17,340 nt of DNA from Nitrospirota bacterium (GCA_029859385.1 JAOUDF010000028.1:1-17340), one strand, 5' to 3'. Shown: positions 8,313 to 16,843, counted from the stretch's first letter. Notes: generated by a model from the letters alone, not told the origin. Program-made: numbers and translations.

Positions 8313-9445
8313 CGCATCGACGACCCCGCCTTCACATCGTTTTCCAGTTCGTGCGCCAGATACAGGACAACCCTTTGCAGATCGCCTTCGAGGCGCCAGA
8401 CATCAAGCTGACGAGACGCCCCGTCACCCCTCGTCACCAGCTGCTCGGCCAGGGCGAGGTATTCGGTGGAGCCCAGTTCGCCTGCCTCTTTATAAAGGGA
8501 CTTGATGAGTTCACCGATCGCCTCCCGCGCCTTCACCGTCCGGTCACCGGCCTCAGTGATAAATTCTCCATCGAGGCCGTAGCGGCTCGCCCGCCATTTA
8601 TTCTGCCTGATCACATGCGAAGGCAGCCTGGCATAGGGCATCCCCCGTTCATACTCGCGGCAGAAACGGGCGACCAAGGCCTGGATCAGGGCCGTGATAG
8701 CCAGCGCATCGGCTACCGTGGCCGGCGTGTCGCAGATGCGAATCTCGATGGTGCCCAAATCGGGATGCGGACGAGCATCCCACCATATCTCGCGGATCGT
8801 CTCGATAGTGCGCGTGCTGATAAAGCAGTCGATGAGGCGGGCGTAGTCGTCCCAGTCGTTGAAATAGAAGGGAAGACCCGCCGTCGGCAGGGTGCCGAAG
8901 ACCACCGTCCGGAACGATTTAAGCGCAGTGTCTTCGCCCTCCCAGAAGGGGGAGTTGGACGAAAGGGCCAACAGGTGCGGCAGATAGTAGAGCATCCGGT
9001 TCATCACATAGATGCACTTCTCGCCGTCGCCGATACCAACATGCACATGAAGGCCGAAGATATTGAAGCGCCGGGCCACGCCGCCCAGGCTGAAGAGGAG
9101 CCGCTTGTAGCGGGCGTCCGGAGTGAGTTTCTGTTCTTTCCAGGTCGAGAAGGGGTGCGTCCCCGCCCCGCAGATGAGAATGTCATGGCGCGCCGCCTCG
9201 GCAATGGCGGCGTTGAAGGTCCCGTAGAGGTCGTCGGCCACTTCTTGCACACTGCCGCATACCTTGGTGATGATCTCCAGGTTGGACATCATCAGTTCGT
9301 GCTTCACCGCCCCATTGTAGCCGCCCAGTCCGTCGATTATCTTCGTGGACGCAGGGGCCAGCGCAAGGGTATCGCGGTCGACCAGCTGCACCTCTACTTC
9401 AACACCCAGCGTAAGCTCTTTGGACTTGCTGAAAGTGAGGGGCAT
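8309..9445 (-). CDS. YbdK-type carboxylate-amine ligase (GCS2 family, glutamate-cysteine ligase-like)
   Basis: This family joins the gamma-carboxyl of glutamate to an amine using ATP; YbdK of E. coli makes gamma-glutamylcysteine only weakly and its natural substrate is uncertain. Diagnostic segments are LGVEVEVQLVD (13-23, acidic metal ligands), HVHVGI (133-138), SPFWEGEDTALKSFR (165-179) and a WWDARPHPDLGTIEIRICD-type block (221-239). Length is 378 residues, normal for the family. The longer frame starts at a GTG only 2 nt after GGGAGG; the ATG at 9443-9445 is 8 nt from the same GGGAGG and is preferred. A possible promoter is TTGCCA (9500-9505), 18 bp, TACTCT (9476-9481). Coupling to a cytosolic GGT-like enzyme suggests making and breaking of gamma-glutamyl compounds in one compartment. 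No glutathione synthetase gene is in the window. Confidence 0.9.
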   Translation of the reverse strand: MPLTFSKSKELTLGVEVEVQLVDRDTLALAPASTKIIDGLGGYNGAVKHELMMSNLEIITKVCGSVQEVADDLYGTFNAAIAEAARHDILICGAGTHPFSTWKEQKLTPDARYKRLLFSLGGVARRFNIFGLHVHVGIGDGEKCIYVMNRMLYYLPHLLALSSNSPFWEGEDTALKSFRTVVFGTLPTAGLPFYFNDWDDYARLIDCFISTRTIETIREIWWDARPHPDLGTIEIRICDTPATVADALAITALIQALVARFCREYERGMPYARLPSHVIRQNKWRASRYGLDGEFITEAGDRTVKAREAIGELIKSLYKEAGELGSTEYLALAEQLVTRGDGASRQLDVWRLEGDLQRVVLYLAHELENDVKAGSSMR

Positions 9446-9723
9446 CGCCACAACCTCCCGTGTCGGTTTACGGCGAGAGTAGCATCTTTCCCCGGGTCAT
9501 GGCAACCCGTCTTGCTCCGCCCCCTCTCGACCTCACCGGTCAATGCCCCCAAAATGACAAAAAATATTCCTAAAGTTTTGCGCACTTTTGCCGTTACATA
9601 GTCGGACAGGCATCTGGATTTTACCAAAGATTACAATGTATTTTATCGTCAAATTTGTTGCACACAAATCACAAAATGTCCAACGGCACCACTACAAAGG
9701 GGCAATTTAATCCGGAGACAACC
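9446..9723. other. Divergent intergenic region between the ligase operon and the PEP-CTERM gene
   Basis: It holds the candidate minus-strand promoter of the ligase operon (9476-9505). Toward the plus-strand gene it is AT-rich, with an inverted repeat ATTTGT (9653-9658) and ACAAAT (9664-9669) about 55 bp before the start codon, which could be an operator. I could not assign a convincing plus-strand -35/-10 pair or a known riboswitch. Confidence 0.4.
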
Positions 9724-10458
9724 ATGCACATCAGCAGACATGTGAGAAAGTCGGTACGATTAGCAGTTGCAGCGATCCTGTTCCTGTCGAGCTACTCTCC
9801 GGACGCGGCCCATGCCGTCCCCACCCTCCAGCTTTATTCCCCGGGGGCGGTTTATGACACCACGACAGAAAGCTGGTTCACCACCGACAACCCTTTTGAG
9901 CTCTACGTGGCCGGAGCGGACCAGCCTACCAAGTACGATTATATAAAGGATGTAACTCTCCACATCGCGATCTCGTCACAATACTACAATGCCGCGCCAA
10001 CCGGATCGGTGACGATAGAGGGCGTCAGCTCCAGCCTCGAGAACGGGCCCTTCACGACCGTTACGCTTAATGCCTCTGATTTTACCTATGGCCAGCCCGG
10101 CGCACTCAACAGCGCCCATGGCGTTTATGATGCATGGTACGCCAGTGTCGCCCTTGAGAACCTGCAGGTCGACAACCATCTCAATCCTGTCATGGATTAC
10201 GTCGGCGGGGGAGAGACCCTCGGAGACATCGATATCTACAGAGTCACCTACAACGACTTCTTCCTGATCCACCTGGACCTCACCGGCAACGCCCATTATG
10301 TTCAAAGTGGCAAAGACAAGTTCGCCCCCGAATTTGCACCCTACTCTCATGATCTGGACGCCGACCCGCCGACACACCCCGTGCCGGAGCCCGCGACGTT
10401 CCTGTTGATGGCCGCCGGCATTGCCGGACTGGGCATGCGCAGGTTTATCAAGTCCTAG
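9724..10458 (+). CDS. PEP-CTERM sorting-domain exported protein
   Basis: The 244-residue protein has an N-terminal signal peptide (MHISRHVRKSVRL..., likely cut after DAAHA at about residue 31). The C-terminal tail is VPEP (from about 220), a hydrophobic helix, then GMRRF. That tripartite tail is the PEP-CTERM signal recognised by exosortase in biofilm- or exopolysaccharide-forming Gram-negative bacteria. The mature part (starting PTLQLYSPGAVYD) is rich in Thr, Tyr and Asp and looks beta-rich; it resembles a family I recall as choice-of-anchor N, though I hold that loosely. The start is the ATG at 9724, with GGAG 6 nt upstream (9714-9717); the longer frame has no such site. No exosortase gene is in the window, so processing must rely on one elsewhere. 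Confidence 0.88.
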   Translation: MHISRHVRKSVRLAVAAILFLSSYSPDAAHAVPTLQLYSPGAVYDTTTESWFTTDNPFELYVAGADQPTKYDYIKDVTLHIAISSQYYNAAPTGSVTIEGVSSSLENGPFTTVTLNASDFTYGQPGALNSAHGVYDAWYASVALENLQVDNHLNPVMDYVGGGETLGDIDIYRVTYNDFFLIHLDLTGNAHYVQSGKDKFAPEFAPYSHDLDADPPTHPVPEPATFLLMAAGIAGLGMRRFIKS

Positions 10459-10632
10459 CTATGCCCCCCGATGAAGTCAGGGTTGCAGGCATTATGCCGA
10501 CAGAAGAGTTTACCCCTGCAAACAGACGCCGTTGTCCGCGGTGCCTTAAAAGCACACAAACAACGATCACACCGCAGCATTCCATCCAACCGTCAGTACC
10601 TGAAATAAAATAACTCTATTACATTATTCCCC
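10459..10632. other. Intergenic region after the PEP-CTERM gene
   Basis: The only structure seen is an inverted repeat TTGCAGG (10483-10489) and CCTGCAA (10515-10521) with a 25-base loop and no following T-run, so it is a poor intrinsic terminator candidate. No coding frame with a start and ribosome-binding site is visible. Confidence 0.35.
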
Positions 10633-10662
10633 TTGACATCCGCATAATGACGCCACAATAAT
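10633..10662 (+). promoter_or_regulatory. Promoter of the beta-barrel protein gene
   Basis: A perfect -35 TTGACA (10633-10638) and a -10 AATAAT (10657-10662, 5 of 6 to consensus) are 18 bp apart. Transcription would start near 10669, about 50 nt before the start codon. The surrounding sequence is AT-rich. Confidence 0.65.
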
Positions 10663-10718
10663 TACACGCATATTTTATTCGCACAGCCTACCTATAAAAC
10701 TGCATTGGAGTCATGGAA

Positions 10719-11642
10719 ATGGTGTCGCTCAAGCTCAATATAAATAACTGTTACTGGATAAACCTCCTCGTCGCCCTGTCTTCATTCTTGGCTCTCAGCG
10801 CGAACATTTCATATGCCAAGGACAGTTATCAATCAGAAATTTCAGCGAAATATTATCACTTGAAAGATGATGACCACAACAAAGTTTCCCGATATACGGC
10901 CGACGCAAACATCTTCTTTTCTACGGTAAACACTGCTGGGCACCCCCTTGCGGAAGCGGCCTTCCTGGAGCGGATTGGCTACGCGAGCTTTCAGGCAGGA
11001 AAATATGACTCGAAAGCTTCCGGCGGCCCTAAAGCGAGAGGCCCCTTTTATGGAGTGTCAACGACATATAGAAAGCCTAATCTGCCTATTGCCTTGCTAG
11101 CCAGCTATACGAGAACAGACATCGATTACAAATCCGGGTTTAGTGGCGACATGAAATCAGACGCATATGGGGTTGGCGTGGGATATTTTCTTGGCAAGAG
11201 CTTATTGGCCCAAGCCAATTTTGTCCATTCAGAATCAGACAGCAAGATAGACAGTCCTGTATCAACAACCACCAAAGCCAAGTTCAACACCTATTACCTG
11301 ACCGGGAAATATGTAAAAGAACTAGGCAACGGCACTGCATATAATGTCGCAGGGCTCCTGGGAATGGCTCAGCAGGACAGCTCCAGAAGCAGCAGAAAAA
11401 CGAATTGGGGCTATGGCATTTCGGGGGATTACTATTTTAACCAAAAGATCAGCCTGGGCGCCAACGTAACCATAGACTCCGGAGAAAACAAAAGCAGCGA
11501 AGGAATCGCAGCGGGCTTGCGACTGGTGAATTTTATAAACAGTCAATTCGCCGTCAAGTTGGGATACAGCAGGTTCTTTGCCGAAAACAGCGAAGGGCAA
11601 GATGACAACTCATATACCGTAGACGTTACGCTACGGTTTTAG
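10719..11642 (+). CDS. Putative outer-membrane beta-barrel (porin-like) protein, function unknown
   Basis: The product has a signal peptide (hydrophobic WINLLVALSSFLALSA, likely cut after ISYA) and then about 270 residues of alternating polar/nonpolar strands rich in Gly, Tyr, Ser and Asp, ending in TVDVTLRF. A terminal aromatic residue after alternating residues is the usual barrel-assembly signal. I recognise no specific family. The longest frame starts at ATG 10713, only 2 nt after GGAG; ATG 10719 lies 8 nt after the same GGAG (10707-10710) and is preferred, giving 307 residues. Codons are visibly richer in A/T (AAA, AAT, TAT, GAT) than in the flanking operons, hinting at different origin or relaxed selection. 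It has its own promoter and stands alone on the plus strand. Confidence 0.75.
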   Translation: MVSLKLNINNCYWINLLVALSSFLALSANISYAKDSYQSEISAKYYHLKDDDHNKVSRYTADANIFFSTVNTAGHPLAEAAFLERIGYASFQAGKYDSKASGGPKARGPFYGVSTTYRKPNLPIALLASYTRTDIDYKSGFSGDMKSDAYGVGVGYFLGKSLLAQANFVHSESDSKIDSPVSTTTKAKFNTYYLTGKYVKELGNGTAYNVAGLLGMAQQDSSRSSRKTNWGYGISGDYYFNQKISLGANVTIDSGENKSSEGIAAGLRLVNFINSQFAVKLGYSRFFAENSEGQDDNSYTVDVTLRF

Positions 11643-11681
11643 CTAGGAGGCCTAGGGGCAATTCTTTACGGCCTGTTGCCC
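11643..11681 (+). other. Paired inverted repeats after the beta-barrel gene, possible terminator
   Basis: Right after the TAG stop come CTAGG/CCTAG (11643-11647 with 11651-11655) and GGGCAA/TTGCCC (11656-11661 with 11676-11681). Neither is followed by a T-run, so a role in termination is uncertain. From here to 11847 I see no gene. Confidence 0.35.
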
Positions 11682-11847
11682 AAAGCCACCCCAAAGAAGT
11701 CGCAATTTTCAGCCAGCTCAGTACATCAGCCGAGGTTTTGAAAGCCCATAGGGTCACCCACTCCCCACTTCCTAGTGTTCCCGAGATAGCAGCCCAAGGT
11801 CAGACTTGCAATTTTATATATTGCCCCCTGCAACTCAACCCCAGCCC

Positions 11848-12282
11848 CTACCTCCCCCTCACCGCCTCAACAACCGTCCCATCCATGAGAATTGCCACGA
11901 AATGCGATGTATCCAGCACCGGCCTGCCGTTTATCACCGGGGTAAAATGGACAATGTAGAACCAGTGCCCCTCTGCCGCCCAGCAGCTGCGGCCAAAGAG
12001 ATCGATATCTACTATGTCGACCCTGTCGTAGCGGCTGAATTTACTTCTCGCCCAGTTCTGGGCAATGGATATGGCGTCGCGTACCGATAGCGGCGGTTCT
12101 CCATCGCCGGGAATCCACTTTGGCGTTTTTGTCATGACATCCGACGGGACCCAAATCTCCAGCCGCGTGCCATCCTGCTTCTGGTGCACCACTGTCGGGA
12201 CATCGCTGCAATAATGGGCACAAGCCGTAAAAGACGTGACTAAAACCAGGGATAACGCAAGTAAGGTGGTAGGTATCTTCAT
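11848..12282 (-). CDS. Small exported protein of unknown function, PepSY-like
   Basis: The 144-residue product begins MKIPTTLLALSLVLVTSFTAC, a good export signal. The Cys at position 21 sits in FTAC, an imperfect lipobox, so it may be a lipoprotein or may be cut by ordinary signal peptidase near ACA-HY. The mature part contains LSVRDAISIAQNWARSKF and a later WFYIVHF strand. This helix-then-strand pattern recalls PepSY-type domains, but it is a resemblance by eye only. Four cysteines occur in total. ATG (12280-12282) has AGGGA 6 nt upstream. A weak promoter may be TTTACA (12338-12343) and TAAAGT (12314-12319), 18 bp apart. It lies 124 bp after tsaD and is probably transcribed separately. Confidence 0.75.
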   Translation of the reverse strand: MKIPTTLLALSLVLVTSFTACAHYCSDVPTVVHQKQDGTRLEIWVPSDVMTKTPKWIPGDGEPPLSVRDAISIAQNWARSKFSRYDRVDIVDIDLFGRSCWAAEGHWFYIVHFTPVINGRPVLDTSHFVAILMDGTVVEAVRGR

Positions 12283-12406
12283 GGGCTGTCCCTGTAGGGT
12301 AAGCGGTTTCTTGACTTTACCAACACTCAGCTACTTTTGTAAAGAGGGTACGCAAAAAAGATACATCTTATAATTGATAACCAAACTGCCCTCCCGGCAA
12401 GGCGGC

Positions 12407-13441
12407 CTACAGCGCCATCTGCGCCTTCGCCGCCACGCCTAAATCGGCGCGGATGCCTCTCATATAGCGGTGATATCCCGCCGCGGCGATCATGGCGGCG
12501 TTGTCGGTGCAGAGTGAGAGCGGCGGGATGGTGAGGGAGAGCCCGGCCTTTTGGCAGGCGTCGGCCATGGCGGCCCTGAGCCCCCGGTTGGCGGCGACGC
12601 CGCCGACGACGATGACTCCCCGGGCGTTGTTCTCGGTGGCGGCTCGCAGGGTTTTCTGCACCAGCACGTCGATGACGGCGGCCTGGAAGCTGGCGGCGAT
12701 GTCGGGCATATGCTTTTCGAGGGCGGCCTTGCGGTCGTGGTCGGCGTCGCCCCAGACGACCTTCTCCTTGTTGAGATAGTTGAGCACGGCGGTCTTGAGC
12801 CCGCTGAAGCTGAAGTCGTAGGGTGAGTCGGCGAGCCGGGCGCGAGGAAATCTGATGGCCTCGGGATTGCCGCCGGCAGCCAGTTTGTCGATGAGTGGTC
12901 CGCCGGGATACCCCAGACCGAGGAGCTTGGCGACCTTGTCGTAGACCTCTCCGGCGGCGTCGTCGAGGGTCTGTCCCAAGAAGGTGTAGCGGCCGATCTC
13001 GTGGACGAGGTACAGGGCGGTATGGCCGCCCGAGACGGCGAGGGCTACGGCGGGAAATACCGGCGGTTCGCCGTCGACAAGGGTAGCGGAGAGGATGTGT
13101 CCCTCGATATGGTGGACGTCGACGAGGGGGATATTGCGTGCGAGACAGATGGCCTTGGCGGCGGTGACACCGACGAGCAGCGCGCCGATGAGCCCGGGGC
13201 CGGTGGTGACGGCGATGGCGTCGATCCGGTCGAGGGTGGTCTCGGCCTTGTTGAGCGCCTGGTCGAGGACCGGGACGAGGGCTTCGAGATGGGCGCGGGC
13301 GGCCAGCTCGGGGACGACGCCGCCGTAGCGGGCATGGAGATCGACCTGGCTGGCGACGATGCTGGAGCGGATTACCTTGCCGTCTTCGAGGACGGCGGCG
13401 GCGGTTTCATCGCAGGAGCTCTCTATGCCGAGGATGAGCAT
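12407..13441 (-). CDS. tsaD: tRNA N6-threonylcarbamoyladenosine transferase TsaD
   Basis: TsaD transfers the threonylcarbamoyl group from its adenylate to A37 of ANN-decoding tRNAs, with TsaB, TsaC and TsaE. The 344-residue protein is of standard length and starts MLILGIESSCDET, the ASKHA-type opening. The metal site HHIEGH gives H111 and H115, the same numbers as in E. coli, followed by VSGGHTAL, the FSFSGLKTA block, GGVAANRGLR and CTDNAAMIA with D313. ATG (13439-13441) fits the family start, but the ribosome-binding site is weak; it lies 7 nt after the stop of the deacetylase gene, so translation is probably coupled. The partners TsaB and TsaE are not in the window. Confidence 0.97.
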   Translation of the reverse strand: MLILGIESSCDETAAAVLEDGKVIRSSIVASQVDLHARYGGVVPELAARAHLEALVPVLDQALNKAETTLDRIDAIAVTTGPGLIGALLVGVTAAKAICLARNIPLVDVHHIEGHILSATLVDGEPPVFPAVALAVSGGHTALYLVHEIGRYTFLGQTLDDAAGEVYDKVAKLLGLGYPGGPLIDKLAAGGNPEAIRFPRARLADSPYDFSFSGLKTAVLNYLNKEKVVWGDADHDRKAALEKHMPDIAASFQAAVIDVLVQKTLRAATENNARGVIVVGGVAANRGLRAAMADACQKAGLSLTIPPLSLCTDNAAMIAAAGYHRYMRGIRADLGVAAKAQMAL

Positions 13442-13448
13442 TTGCGTG

Positions 13449-14330
13449 TCATCCCGCCAGTTGCGAGACGCCGATGATCCGTATCCCCTTTTCCCTGAGC
13501 TGGGGCACCATATCCTGAAGGACCTTTATGGACGAAGGGTGAGGATGGCCGATGATAATGGCCTGCCCTTTCTTGAGGGCCAGGTCGGCGGCCTTCTGCA
13601 ACTGCTGGCGGGAATGGGCCTCGTCGACGGTGTTGTCGAGGAAGACATCGCGGACGGCACTCCTGATGCCGACCTCCTTCGCCACATCCTTTACCACCGA
13701 CTTCCCCGTGGTCCTGCTGTCGAGAAAGAAGAGCCCTTGTTTCTTCAGCTCTTCAAGCACCACCTTCATGTCGGCCCGCTCTTCGGTGAACCGCGAGCCC
13801 ATGTGGTTGTTGACCCCCTTGATGCCGGGTACCTTCTTGAGGTCCTCTTCGATAGTCTTGCGGATGGCGGCGGCATCCATGGCCACGAGCAGGGCGCCCT
13901 TGCCGGGGTTGTTGTGGGCCAGGTCCTGGGGCTCCATGGGCAGGTGAAGAATGACGTCGTGCCCCTTGTCGGACATCTCCCGTACCACGGCGGCTGATTT
14001 GGCCTCGTGGGGCATGACGGCAAAGGTGATGTTGGGATCGATGGCGGAGAGGGTCCTGGCGATATCGAGGCTCCCCCCCATGTCGTCGATGACGATGGCC
14101 AGTGAGGCTTTATGCTCAGGGACTGCGGGTGGCGGCGGTGGCGGGAGGGCCCGCTCGGGAGGCTTCTTGGCGACCTTCTCGGGTGGCTTGGGCGGAGCCT
14201 CTTTCTCGAAGGCACTCTTGAAGAGGAAAAAGGAGATGACCCCCAGAAGCACAACGATGCCGAGCATCAAAAGGAGGGAGAAGTAATCCCTCCCCTTTAC
14301 CCGCTTTTTTCCTTTTCCTTTTTGTGCCAC
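13449..14330 (-). CDS. Divergent polysaccharide deacetylase family protein, membrane-anchored
   Basis: The 293-residue protein has a basic N-terminus, one membrane helix (about 17-38), a Pro/Lys-rich linker (about 45-72, with a run of six prolines) and a domain of the divergent polysaccharide deacetylase family (YibQ type). Motifs seen are AIVIDDMG (78-85), HLPMEP (129-134), GVNNHMGSRFT (172-182), FFLDSRTT (201-208) and IGHPHP (260-265). This puts candidate metal and catalytic residues at D82/D83, H129, H176 and H262/H264. The domain would face the periplasm. The substrate is unknown; peptidoglycan or exopolysaccharide are only guesses. The start is GTG (14328-14330) with a poor ribosome-binding site, but no better start precedes the membrane helix. 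It lies 40 nt after the SurA_N gene and 7 nt before tsaD. Confidence 0.9.
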   Translation of the reverse strand: MAQKGKGKKRVKGRDYFSLLLMLGIVVLLGVISFFLFKSAFEKEAPPKPPEKVAKKPPERALPPPPPPAVPEHKASLAIVIDDMGGSLDIARTLSAIDPNITFAVMPHEAKSAAVVREMSDKGHDVILHLPMEPQDLAHNNPGKGALLVAMDAAAIRKTIEEDLKKVPGIKGVNNHMGSRFTEERADMKVVLEELKKQGLFFLDSRTTGKSVVKDVAKEVGIRSAVRDVFLDNTVDEAHSRQQLQKAADLALKKGQAIIIGHPHPSSIKVLQDMVPQLREKGIRIIGVSQLAG

Positions 14331-14370
14331 GTGTCTACTTTCGAATCAAAGTCGGTAATAGGCAGCGAGA

Positions 14371-15102
14371 CTAAGCTGCCTTGTCGAGGACGTCCTGCAC
14401 CACTTTAATCTCCGCCCCCTTCTTCATGGCGGCGATATAGGAGGCGATGGCCATTTCCTGCTTCTGGGCAAGGATATCCTTCCTGAGCTTCTCCTCTGCC
14501 TTTTTGAATTCCTCTTCGACAAAGGGCTTGCCGCCAAGCTGTTCCGCGTAGACCCTCATGACCTCATCGGCTGAAACCGACACGGAGCCGCGGATGACCT
14601 CCCGCACCTTGTCCTGAAGGAGCTCATTCCGCTGGTATTTTTCGTACTGGCTCGGGCTCAGGCGGTTTGCATCGAGGATGGCGCGGTAGCGCTCCTTGCT
14701 GAAGACGCCGTTTTCATGGAAGGCGTTGCTGGAGAGGATGACGTCCCGCAGCTCTTCATCGGTGACGCGGGCCCCCATCTTCTTGGCGGACTGCAGAAGG
14801 ATCCGCGAGGAGATGATGTCGTCGAGGGCCTTCTGCTTGAGGTTCATCTCCTTGACAAGCTGGTCGGCCGACTTGTCCTTGAAGACCTGCCGGTAGAAAT
14901 CGTAAAGGTTGTAGTAGACCCGCTGGTATTCAACCACGCTGACCGGCTCTCCGTTGACGTAGGCGACTTCGACGCCCCCCTGTTGCCCCCCTTCGTAGTC
15001 TCCCATCCCCCACACCACGAAGATGGTAGCGATGAAGGCCACGATGACGAGCCAGAGCGAGATGCCAAAGAACTTTATGTGCTGACGCATGAGCTGAAGC
15101 AT
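14371..15102 (-). CDS. Membrane-anchored SurA N-terminal domain protein lacking a peptidyl-prolyl isomerase domain
   Basis: The start at ATG 15100-15102 is set by GGAGG 5 nt upstream; the longer frame adds 28 residues with no such site and would run through the promoter. The 243-residue product has a short cytoplasmic tail, a membrane helix (about 11-32) and a SurA_N/PpiD-like chaperone region that opens AYVNGEPVSVVEYQ (47-60). The rest is helical and rich in Lys, Glu and Gln to the end (KVVQDVLDKAA). No parvulin domain follows, so this is the chaperone half only, held at the inner membrane with its bulk in the periplasm, probably binding emerging exported proteins. It is the first gene of the operon with the deacetylase and tsaD. 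Truncation seems a family feature, since the reading frame shows no break. Confidence 0.87.
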   Translation of the reverse strand: MLQLMRQHIKFFGISLWLVIVAFIATIFVVWGMGDYEGGQQGGVEVAYVNGEPVSVVEYQRVYYNLYDFYRQVFKDKSADQLVKEMNLKQKALDDIISSRILLQSAKKMGARVTDEELRDVILSSNAFHENGVFSKERYRAILDANRLSPSQYEKYQRNELLQDKVREVIRGSVSVSADEVMRVYAEQLGGKPFVEEEFKKAEEKLRKDILAQKQEMAIASYIAAMKKGAEIKVVQDVLDKAA

Positions 15103-15126
15103 AGATTCCTCCGGATATTTTCCACT

Positions 15127-15153
15127 GGCGGCACCCGCCGCTTTCTGAAGCGG
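15127..15153 (-). other. Two overlapping hairpins in the leader of the SurA_N operon
   Basis: In the 5' untranslated region, CCGCTT/AAGCGG (15138-15143 with 15148-15153) and GGCGG/CCGCC (15127-15131 with 15135-15139) share bases 15138-15139, so the two full stems cannot form together. The second lies about 12 bases upstream of the GGAGG ribosome-binding site. Regulatory function is speculative. Confidence 0.4.
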
Positions 15154-15157
15154 AGAC

Positions 15158-15186
15158 ATTATAGTGGGGCATTGCCCGTAATTCAA
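15158..15186 (-). promoter_or_regulatory. Promoter of the SurA_N-deacetylase-tsaD operon
   Basis: A perfect -10 TATAAT (15158-15163) and -35 TTGAAT (15181-15186) are exactly 17 bp apart on the minus strand. Transcription would start near 15151, about 50 nt before the ATG. The spacer holds the palindrome GGGCATTGCCC (15167-15177), which could be a repressor site. Confidence 0.75.
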
Positions 15187-15264
15187 CCCTTTTCCCGTTC
15201 ATTTCTCTTGCATTACCGCCGCGCATTTTGTTAGTCTTTACAACTACTTTTTTAAGTGACCCGT

Positions 15265-15814
15265 ATGACACTCATGAACAACGACACACCTTCGGGGCAA
15301 GAATCTCCGCCCAGGTCGCCGGATAGCGACAGGAATTCCAACGACGACGCAGGGATGGAATCGGCCGGCCCTGAGCCACGGAAGGCAAACATCCTTCACC
15401 GGACCATCGCCAGGGTCATAGACCTGCTGATCGCCCTGGCCTTCTACAAAGTCATCCCTTCCGTGGGTTTCTGGTTCGCCCTGGTCTACCTGTTCATCGC
15501 CGACGGCTTCTGGAGCGGACAAAGCGTGGGGAAGAAACTGCTGGGCCTGAGGGTCTTGAGGTGCAAGGCACCGGAGGCCGCTTCGTTCAAAGAGTCGATC
15601 ATCCGCAACTTCCCCATCGTAGCGGGTTTCTTTCTTCTTCCGATCCCGCTGGTAGGGTGGCTTTTTCTCACGGTAGTGCTGGGGCTTGAATTTCTCATGG
15701 TAGTGGGGAGCACGGAAGGGCTCAGGATCGGTGATGAACTTGCCGATACAGTAATTCGCGACATACCTTCGGGCAGCCGGACAAACGACAACAATATCAA
15801 GGAGCAGACAAACA

Positions 15815-15825
<11 letters not shown>
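15265..15825 (+). CDS. RDD family membrane protein
   Basis: After about 35 residues of low-complexity, polar sequence (Ser, Asp, Asn, Pro) the protein enters an RDD domain. It has RTIARVIDLLIAL with the Arg/Asp pair in the first helix, a second helix ending FIADGFW, the characteristic GQSVGKKLLGLRVL loop, then RNFPIVAG and a further membrane stretch. About three to four membrane helices are present, in the inner membrane. RDD proteins are of unclear function; some have been linked to ion or sodium transport. The start is uncertain: GTG 15256, ATG 15265 and ATG 15274 are all possible and none has a clear ribosome-binding site. Its stop overlaps the mreB start by 11 nt, tying its translation to the cell-shape genes. 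Confidence 0.83.

Positions 15826-16843
<1,018 letters not shown>

Noticed and set aside
8351..9601. 416-residue plus-strand open frame
   Set aside because: It is antisense to the YbdK-type ligase gene, has no ribosome-binding site or recognisable motif, and is explained by GC-rich codon bias on the other strand.
9660..9723. Possible riboswitch before the PEP-CTERM gene
   Set aside because: The stretch is too short and lacks the conserved core of cyclic-di-GMP or other riboswitches I know.
10483..10521. Inverted repeat as terminator of the PEP-CTERM gene
   Set aside because: The loop is 25 bases and no T-run follows, so intrinsic termination is not supported.
12311..12336. Plus-strand TTGACT...TACTTT promoter-like pair
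   Set aside because: The spacing is only 15 bp and no plus-strand gene follows; the same bases serve better as part of a minus-strand candidate promoter.
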